Shown here: positions 59,169 to 64,000 of the stretch, piece after piece
Layout of the letters: each line of letters opens with the position of its first letter
How positions within the stretch are numbered: position 1 is the first letter of the stretch
NCBI GenBank assembly: GCA_902559305.1
Contig: CACEHK010000002.1
Span: forward strand, 23,964 to 87,963
Source of the DNA: an uncultured Pelagibacteraceae bacterium
Lineage (GTDB): Bacteria > Pseudomonadota > Alphaproteobacteria > Pelagibacterales > Pelagibacteraceae
Length of the DNA: 64,000 bases
Reading direction: 5' to 3'
The notes under the pieces: generated by a model
Databases searched by the model: none
Told to the model about the DNA's origin: nothing
The model's input: only the letters and a program-made list of their open reading frames with translations
Program-made: the position numbers and the translations under genes

Positions 59169-59204
59169 TTGATATTTATTTATTATGTTCTATAAATGTT
59201 CTAT
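59169..59204 (+). promoter_or_regulatory. nrdAB promoter with tandem 9-bp repeats
   Basis: TTGATA (59169-59174) and TATAAA (59191-59196) have a 16-base spacer. The sequence ATGTTCTAT occurs twice, at 59185-59193 and 59196-59204, exactly 11 bases apart (one helix turn), covering the -10 and likely start. This is a suitable place for a repressor site. It does not fit the classical NrdR box closely. A second possible promoter (TTGATT, TATTAA) lies at 59204-59231. Confidence 0.45.
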
Positions 59205-59243
59205 TGATTTCTAATTTATATAGTATATTAAAGAAATCTGCAT

Positions 59244-59258
59244 ACAACATGTAGTTGT
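59244..59258. repeat. Short inverted repeat in the nrdA leader
   Basis: ACAAC and GTTGT flank ATGTA, forming a 15-base dyad, 32 bases before the nrdA start. It is a possible operator or leader hairpin. The half-sites resemble the outer part of an NrdR box (ACAC...GTGT) only loosely. The GGGAG ribosome site follows at about 59280. Confidence 0.35.
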
Positions 59259-59289
59259 TTTACAAAAAAACTGTTAAAAAGGGAGTTAA

Positions 59290-61227
59290 ATGAACAAAGT
59301 ATTGTCTCAAGCCATTAAGAAAGCTGTCTCTGAATTTTCGCCAACATCTCAAGAGAACCATTTAGATAAAAGACCAGACTTATTCTCTTTAAATAATGAA
59401 ACAGAACTATTTCAAAATTCAAAAGGTATAACCATTAAAATTGACCGAACCAAAGATGAAAACCTAACGTCTTTTGGTAAAGCAACTTTGAGTGACAGAT
59501 ATTTAGGTTTTAATGAGTCTTTTCAAGATTTATTTGCAAGGGTAGCAAGTCATTATGCTGATGATAATTTACATGCTCAAAGATTATATAATTATATAAG
59601 TAACCTTTGGTTCATGCCAGCAACACCTGTACTTTCTAATGGTGGAACTAAAAGAGGTTTGCCGATTTCATGTTTTTTAAACGAAGCAAATGATAGTCTC
59701 CATGGAATTTTAGATCTTTGGAGTGAAAACGTTTGGTTGGCGGCCAAAGGAGGAGGCATTGGAAGTTATTGGGGAAACTTAAGATCTATTGGAGAAAAAA
59801 TAGGAAGAGTAGGAAAGACTTCAGGTATAATTCCTTTTATTAAAGTTATGGACTCATTAACAATGGCAATTAGCCAAGGATCACTTAGAAGAGGTTCTGC
59901 AGCATGCTATCTTCCAATTGATCATCCAGAGATTGAAGAGTTTATTGAAATGAGGAGACCAACCGGAGGGGATCCAAATAGAAAATCATTAAATCTTCAT
60001 CACGGTGTTCTTGTAAGCGATGCGTTCATGAGAGCAGTTGAACTTGATGAACAATGGGCATTAAAAAGTCCTAAAGATGGAGCAGTTCAATCAACTGTTT
60101 CTGCGAGAAATTTATGGATAAGATTGCTAACGGCAAGAATAGAAACAGGAGAGCCTTACATAATTTATATTGATACGGTAAATAGACTTATTCCTCAACA
60201 CCACAAACTTGCTGGATTAACGGTTAAGACTTCTAATTTATGTAGCGAAATTACTTTACCAACAGGAGTGGATAAAGATGGTAGAGATAGAACTGCTGTG
60301 TGTTGTTTGTCTTCTCTAAATATAGAAAAATATGACGAATGGAAAGATGATAAAAATTTTATAGGTGATGTAATGAGATTTTTAGACAATGTTTTAACAG
60401 ACTTTATCGAAAAAGCACCTGAAGAATTTAGTGACGCAACATATTCTGCAATGAAAGAAAGAAGTGTAGGGTTAGGTGTTATGGGTCTTCACTCATTCTT
60501 TCAACAAAAAATGATTCCACTCGAGTCTGTCATGAGTAAAGTTTGGAATAAAAAGATTTTTGAACATATTCAAAAAGATGTAGATAAAGCCTCTATAGAG
60601 TTAGCAGAAGAAAGAGGAGCTTGCCCTGATGCTGCCGACTATGGAATAAAAGAAAGATTTTCAAATAAAACGGCAATAGCTCCTACAGCTTCAATATCGA
60701 TTATTTGTGGAGGAACTTCGCCGGGAGTTGAACCAATTGCAGCTAATAGCTTTACACACAAAACACTTTCAGGCTCTTTTAATGTTAGAAATAGATATCT
60801 TGAAAAAATATTAGAAAAACATAATAAAAACGATGATGAAACATGGTCAAGTATTACAACCAATCAAGGATCTGTATCACATTTAGATTTTTTAACCCAA
60901 CAAGAAAAAGACGTATTTAAAACTGCTTTTGAATTAGATCAAAAATGGATTGTAGAATTGGGTGCTGATAGAACACCTCATGTGTCTCAAGCGCAATCTA
61001 TCAATATATTTGTACCTGCAGACATACATAAAAAAGAGCTGCATCAAATTCATTTTCAAGCATGGAAAAAAGGTCTTAAGAGCCTTTATTATTGTAGATC
61101 TAAATCAATCCAGAGAGCTGAAAATGTTAATGATGCAAAATTAACTGATGTCACAGCTAATGTTTATAAATCTCAAAATCAACAAAACAAAGAACAAGAA
61201 TATGAGGAATGTTTATCATGTCAGTAA
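59290..61227 (+). CDS. nrdA: Class I ribonucleoside-diphosphate reductase, alpha subunit
   Basis: NrdA makes dNDPs from NDPs. The 645-residue protein lacks the N-terminal ATP-cone overall-activity domain. It has MPATPVLSNGGTKRGLPISCFLN (redox Cys), AAKGGGIGSYWGNLRSIG, the thiyl-radical loop TSNLCSEITLPTG, TAVCCLSSLNIEK (second redox Cys) and IAPTASISIICGGTSPGVEP. The C-terminal tail ends in a CLSC pair for reduction by thioredoxin/glutaredoxin. nrdB overlaps its last codons. Confidence 0.95.
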   Translation: MNKVLSQAIKKAVSEFSPTSQENHLDKRPDLFSLNNETELFQNSKGITIKIDRTKDENLTSFGKATLSDRYLGFNESFQDLFARVASHYADDNLHAQRLYNYISNLWFMPATPVLSNGGTKRGLPISCFLNEANDSLHGILDLWSENVWLAAKGGGIGSYWGNLRSIGEKIGRVGKTSGIIPFIKVMDSLTMAISQGSLRRGSAACYLPIDHPEIEEFIEMRRPTGGDPNRKSLNLHHGVLVSDAFMRAVELDEQWALKSPKDGAVQSTVSARNLWIRLLTARIETGEPYIIYIDTVNRLIPQHHKLAGLTVKTSNLCSEITLPTGVDKDGRDRTAVCCLSSLNIEKYDEWKDDKNFIGDVMRFLDNVLTDFIEKAPEEFSDATYSAMKERSVGLGVMGLHSFFQQKMIPLESVMSKVWNKKIFEHIQKDVDKASIELAEERGACPDAADYGIKERFSNKTAIAPTASISIICGGTSPGVEPIAANSFTHKTLSGSFNVRNRYLEKILEKHNKNDDETWSSITTNQGSVSHLDFLTQQEKDVFKTAFELDQKWIVELGADRTPHVSQAQSINIFVPADIHKKELHQIHFQAWKKGLKSLYYCRSKSIQRAENVNDAKLTDVTANVYKSQNQQNKEQEYEECLSCQ

Positions 61228-62225
61228 TAAAAAATGTTAAAAAAGAAATAATTACTCCAAAAAAAATGGGTCTTTTAGTAGAGAACCCAGTATATAAGCC
61301 ATTTAGATATCCATGGTGTTATGATGCCTGGCTAACTCAGCAAAGAATTCATTGGCTACCAGAAGAAGTACCATTAGGTGATGACGTAAGAGATTGGCAA
61401 AAAAATTTATCACAAGCAGAAAAAAATTTACTAACTCAAATTTTTAGATTTTTCACTCAAGCTGATGTTGAAGTTAATAATTGTTATCTAAGGCACTACA
61501 CAACAGTTTTTAAACCAACTGAAGTTTTAATGATGATGACAGCATTTGCATCAATGGAAACAGTTCATATTGCAGCTTATTCTCATTTGCTTGATACAAT
61601 TGGAATGCCTGAGTCAGAATATTCAGCATTTATGAAATATAAAGAAATGAAAGATAAGTATGATTACATGCAAGGATTTAATGTTAATTCAAAAGCAGAC
61701 ATTGCAAAAACAATGGCAGTTTTCAGTGCATTCACTGAAGGATTACAATTATTCGCAAGTTTTGCAATCTTACTTAACTTTCCAAGATTTAACAAAATGA
61801 AAGGTATGGGTCAGATAGTTACTTGGTCAGTAAGAGACGAAACTTTACATTGTAATTCTATGATAAGATTGTTCAAAGAATTTATAAAAGAAAATCCAGA
61901 AATTTGGACACCTCAACTTAAAAAAGAACTTTATGAAGCTTGTAGAACTATAGTTCATCATGAAGATGCTTTTATTGATCTAGCTTTTGAAATGGGACCT
62001 ATGGAAGGTTTAACTGCAAAAGAAGTTAAAGACTATATAAGATTTATTGGAAATAGAAGACTTGCCCAATTAGGCTTAGAACCAATTTATGAAATAGATA
62101 AAAATCCTCTAACCTGGCTTGATACTATGTTGAATGCAGTAGAGCATATGAATTTCTTTGAAGGAAGAGCAACAGAGTATTCAAAAGCATCCACTCAAGG
62201 AAATTGGACTGAAGCTTTTAGCTAA
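61218..62225 (+). CDS. nrdB: Class I ribonucleoside-diphosphate reductase, beta subunit
   Basis: NrdB holds the di-iron tyrosyl radical. The 335-residue protein has the first iron ligand Asp in FFTQADVEVNN, then METVHIAAYSHLL with Glu and His ligands and the radical Tyr four residues after the His, as in class Ia. The second ligand set is in FSAFTEGLQLF and WSVRDETLHCNSMI. The start was placed at ATG 61218, nine bases after AGGA. An ATG at 61209 leaves too short a ribosome-site gap. The reading frame overlaps nrdA by 10 bases. Confidence 0.94.
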   Translation: MSVIKNVKKEIITPKKMGLLVENPVYKPFRYPWCYDAWLTQQRIHWLPEEVPLGDDVRDWQKNLSQAEKNLLTQIFRFFTQADVEVNNCYLRHYTTVFKPTEVLMMMTAFASMETVHIAAYSHLLDTIGMPESEYSAFMKYKEMKDKYDYMQGFNVNSKADIAKTMAVFSAFTEGLQLFASFAILLNFPRFNKMKGMGQIVTWSVRDETLHCNSMIRLFKEFIKENPEIWTPQLKKELYEACRTIVHHEDAFIDLAFEMGPMEGLTAKEVKDYIRFIGNRRLAQLGLEPIYEIDKNPLTWLDTMLNAVEHMNFFEGRATEYSKASTQGNWTEAFS

Positions 62226-62228
62226 TAT

Positions 62229-63353
62229 TTATCTTTGATTTAAAAGCATAACTTTCCTATGCTTTGCTCCACTATATTTAGAAAGTGGTCTAATTAATTT
62301 GTTTGCCGCATGTTGTTCCATTATGTGTGCAGACCAACCAGTAATTCTTGATATTACAAAAATAGGTGTGAAGAAATCTGTGTCAAATCCCATCAGATGA
62401 TAAGTAGGTCCAGTAGGGTAATCAACATTTGGGTGTATATTTTTTTTCTCAATCATAACTTTTTTAACAATGTCATAAATTTTAATAAACTTTTTATCTT
62501 TTTTTATTGATGAAACTTTTTTAAAGTATTTCTCCATTGTAGGAACTCTAGAATCTCCTCTTTTATAAACTCTATGACCAAAACCCATTACAACATCTTT
62601 ATTTTTAAGTGCTTTATTGATCCAATTTAGAGCATTTTCAGGTTTTTTAATTTTATTCATCATACGCATTACTTCTTCATTGGCACCACCATGCAAAGGC
62701 CCTTTTAAACTTGCTATAGCACCAGTAATTGCTCCATGAATATCAGATAAACTACTAGTGATAGTCCTTGCCGTAAAAGTTGAAACATTAAAACTATGTT
62801 CTGCATAAAGAATCAGTGATACATCAAATGCTTTAACAATTTCTTTACTTGGAACTTTTCCAAAACACATGTAAAAAAAATTTTCAGAGAAAGATAAATT
62901 TTTTTTTGGAGCTATAATTTTCTTGCCCTTTCTAGCTCTAAAAAAAGCAGCTAAAGCAATAGGGGTTTTTGAAAATATTCTTATAGCTTTTCTCATGTTA
63001 GCTTTTGGAGAATTATCTTTTGTTTCTTTATCTTCTAAAGCCATGAGACTCACAGCTGTTCTAACTACATCCATTGGATGAGCTTTTTTTGGCATTTTTC
63101 TAATGTCACTTAAAATTTCTTTTGAAAGTTTTCGATCTGATCTTTCTTCTTTAATAAAATTTTTTAACTGTTTTTTATTTGGAAGCTCACCATTTAAAAC
63201 AAGGTAAGCAACCTCTTCAAAATTACATTTTGCACAAAGATCCTGAACAGCGTAACCTCTGTAAGTAAGAGAGTTTATGTCAGGCATTACTTGAGAAACT
63301 GTAGTTTCATCAACAACAATACCTAATAAACCTTTTTTAATATCCTCACCCAT
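62229..63353 (-). CDS. prpC: 2-methylcitrate synthase / citrate synthase family
   Basis: This enzyme condenses propionyl-CoA with oxaloacetate. The 374-residue protein has HSFNVSTFTARTITSSLSDIHGAITGAI (read in parts), GPLHGGANEEVM with catalytic His, GFGHRVYKRGDSR and DTDFFTPIF with the catalytic Asp. Short length and the neighbouring prpB-like gene favour methylcitrate synthase. The stop of the prpB-like gene touches its start (1-base overlap). Confidence 0.9.
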   Translation of the reverse strand: MGEDIKKGLLGIVVDETTVSQVMPDINSLTYRGYAVQDLCAKCNFEEVAYLVLNGELPNKKQLKNFIKEERSDRKLSKEILSDIRKMPKKAHPMDVVRTAVSLMALEDKETKDNSPKANMRKAIRIFSKTPIALAAFFRARKGKKIIAPKKNLSFSENFFYMCFGKVPSKEIVKAFDVSLILYAEHSFNVSTFTARTITSSLSDIHGAITGAIASLKGPLHGGANEEVMRMMNKIKKPENALNWINKALKNKDVVMGFGHRVYKRGDSRVPTMEKYFKKVSSIKKDKKFIKIYDIVKKVMIEKKNIHPNVDYPTGPTYHLMGFDTDFFTPIFVISRITGWSAHIMEQHAANKLIRPLSKYSGAKHRKVMLLNQR

Positions 63354-64000
63354 TATTCATGACCTTCTGTACTAAAGTTATAAATTTTTTCATCTAGTGA
63401 GTTATATTTTTCGTACTCAACTAAATCATACAATCTTTTTCTCGTTTGCATTTTATCAATAATATTATTTTGGTGTCCATCGTCAAAAATAGCACGTAGG
63501 CCATCTTCAACGTTTTTCATAGCTAATCGTTGAGTAGTTACAGGATAAATTACTATATTGTAACCTATATTTTCTAACTCTTTATAATTTAATAATTTCG
63601 ATTTACCAAATTCAGTCATGTTAGCTAGCAGATAACAATTTAGTGACTTTCTTACTTTTTCAAATTCTTTTTCATCATGTAATGCTTCAGGAAAAATAAT
63701 TTCTGCTCCAGCTTCAACATAGCTTTTGCATCTGTCAATCATTTTATCAATACCCTCAACACTTTTTGCATCTGATCTTGCAATCACTTTAAAGTTTTTA
63801 TCTTTTTTTGAGTTTACACATTCTTTGATTTTTTTTATCATTTCTTCTTTAGTGACCAATTCTTTATTTTCTAGATGTCCGCATCTTTTTTGCGATACTT
63901 GGTCTTCGATATGAACTCCAGTAATTCCCACTTTTTCAAAAGTTTCTATAGTTTCTTTGCAAGATTTAAATCCTGTATCAATATCAACAATTGTCGGTAA
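63353..64000 (-). CDS. prpB: 2-methylisocitrate lyase (5' end outside window)
   Basis: The frame stays open to the right window edge; the in-frame GTG at 63931 is internal. The first visible part reads LPTIVDIDTGF, then GVHIEDQVSQKRCGHLENKE with the active-site KRCGH loop of the isocitrate lyase/PEP mutase superfamily, and IARSDAKSVEGIDKMIDRC. These match PrpB, which splits methylisocitrate into pyruvate and succinate. It is upstream of prpC in the same operon. The missing 5' part is about 100 residues. Confidence 0.92.
   Translation of the reverse strand, partial: LPTIVDIDTGFKSCKETIETFEKVGITGVHIEDQVSQKRCGHLENKELVTKEEMIKKIKECVNSKKDKNFKVIARSDAKSVEGIDKMIDRCKSYVEAGAEIIFPEALHDEKEFEKVRKSLNCYLLANMTEFGKSKLLNYKELENIGYNIVIYPVTTQRLAMKNVEDGLRAIFDDGHQNNIIDKMQTRKRLYDLVEYEKYNSLDEKIYNFSTEGHE

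Noticed and set aside
1-64000. CRISPR array, insertion sequence, phage genes, rRNA
   Set aside because: No spaced repeat array, transposase, integrase, capsid or rRNA-like sequence was seen on reading the window.

Overview
The window looks like a chromosomal segment of a streamlined marine alphaproteobacterium of the SAR11 clade (Candidatus Pelagibacter or a close relative). This is inferred from the very AT-rich sequence, intergenic gaps usually of 0-100 bases, many 1-4 base gene overlaps, weak ribosome binding sites, and typical SAR11 content: a taurine ABC transporter with an omega-amino acid aminotransferase and alanine dehydrogenase, a DUF6165 protein, an extended RNA polymerase omega subunit and methylcitrate-cycle genes. 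No phage, transposase, CRISPR array or rRNA was found. One tRNA gene is present.

Layout. 1-5675 (mostly minus): a partial membrane protein, an SMR-type transporter lacking its key glutamate, a run of small cytoplasmic or secreted proteins, and the cysteine pair cysK/cysE. 5711-8066: an unannotated 39-residue peptide with 11 cysteines, a persulfide-dioxygenase-like hydrolase, a Prx6 peroxiredoxin and an Asp/Glu racemase. 8147-10489: two exporters and a pseudoazurin. 10537-15860: a histidinol-dehydrogenase-family enzyme that resembles sulfopropanediol dehydrogenase (HpsN), a phosphate acetyltransferase, a BASS transporter, DhaK and an epoxide hydrolase. 15870-19112: envelope and redox genes (SOUL, BCP, Tat-exported MsrB, cupredoxin) with four tiny membrane proteins. 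19146-30345: DhaL, Ldh2 and a sulfotransferase-like protein, then the taurine locus: tauABC on the minus strand, and aminotransferase, alanine dehydrogenase and a dimethylglycine-dehydrogenase-like enzyme on the plus strand, sharing a divergent promoter. 30433-32745: a small membrane protein, an unusual two-HTH regulator and GMP reductase.

32882-40242 is a surface-polysaccharide block split by an elongator tRNA-Met: GT17, an oxidoreductase, dTDP-sugar genes rfbA/rfbB/rfbC, a DegT-family enzyme with histidine replacing the PLP lysine (a 3-dehydratase signature), an SDR and GT2. 40239-44903 forms a closed polyamine/methylthioadenosine circuit: apt, mtnP, a GFA protein, mtnA, a class II aldolase and a SpeD-SpeE fusion. 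44975-47248 is an amino-acid ABC system without its ATPase. 47242-57567 holds DUF6165, glycosyltransferases, a carbonic-anhydrase-like protein, a tautomerase, a PPOX-fold protein, a beta-hydroxyacid dehydrogenase, an MFS carrier, rpoZ, dusA and TauE/SafE. 57682-64000 holds a phosphohexomutase, class I ribonucleotide reductase nrdAB, and the methylcitrate genes prpC and partial prpB.

How the parts work together. Organosulfur and C1 metabolism recur: cysteine synthesis, persulfide removal, taurine uptake and deamination, a possible DHPS (sulfopropanediol) oxidation step, methylthioadenosine salvage and sulfite-exporter-type carriers. The best leads are the cysteine-rich peptide, the greatly enlarged taurine permease, the N-methyltaurine hypothesis for the FAD/GcvT enzyme, the histidine-type dehydratase in a dTDP-sugar locus, the SpeDE plus MTA-salvage circuit and the two-HTH regulator. 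All functional statements come from reading sequence motifs by eye; no database search was run.
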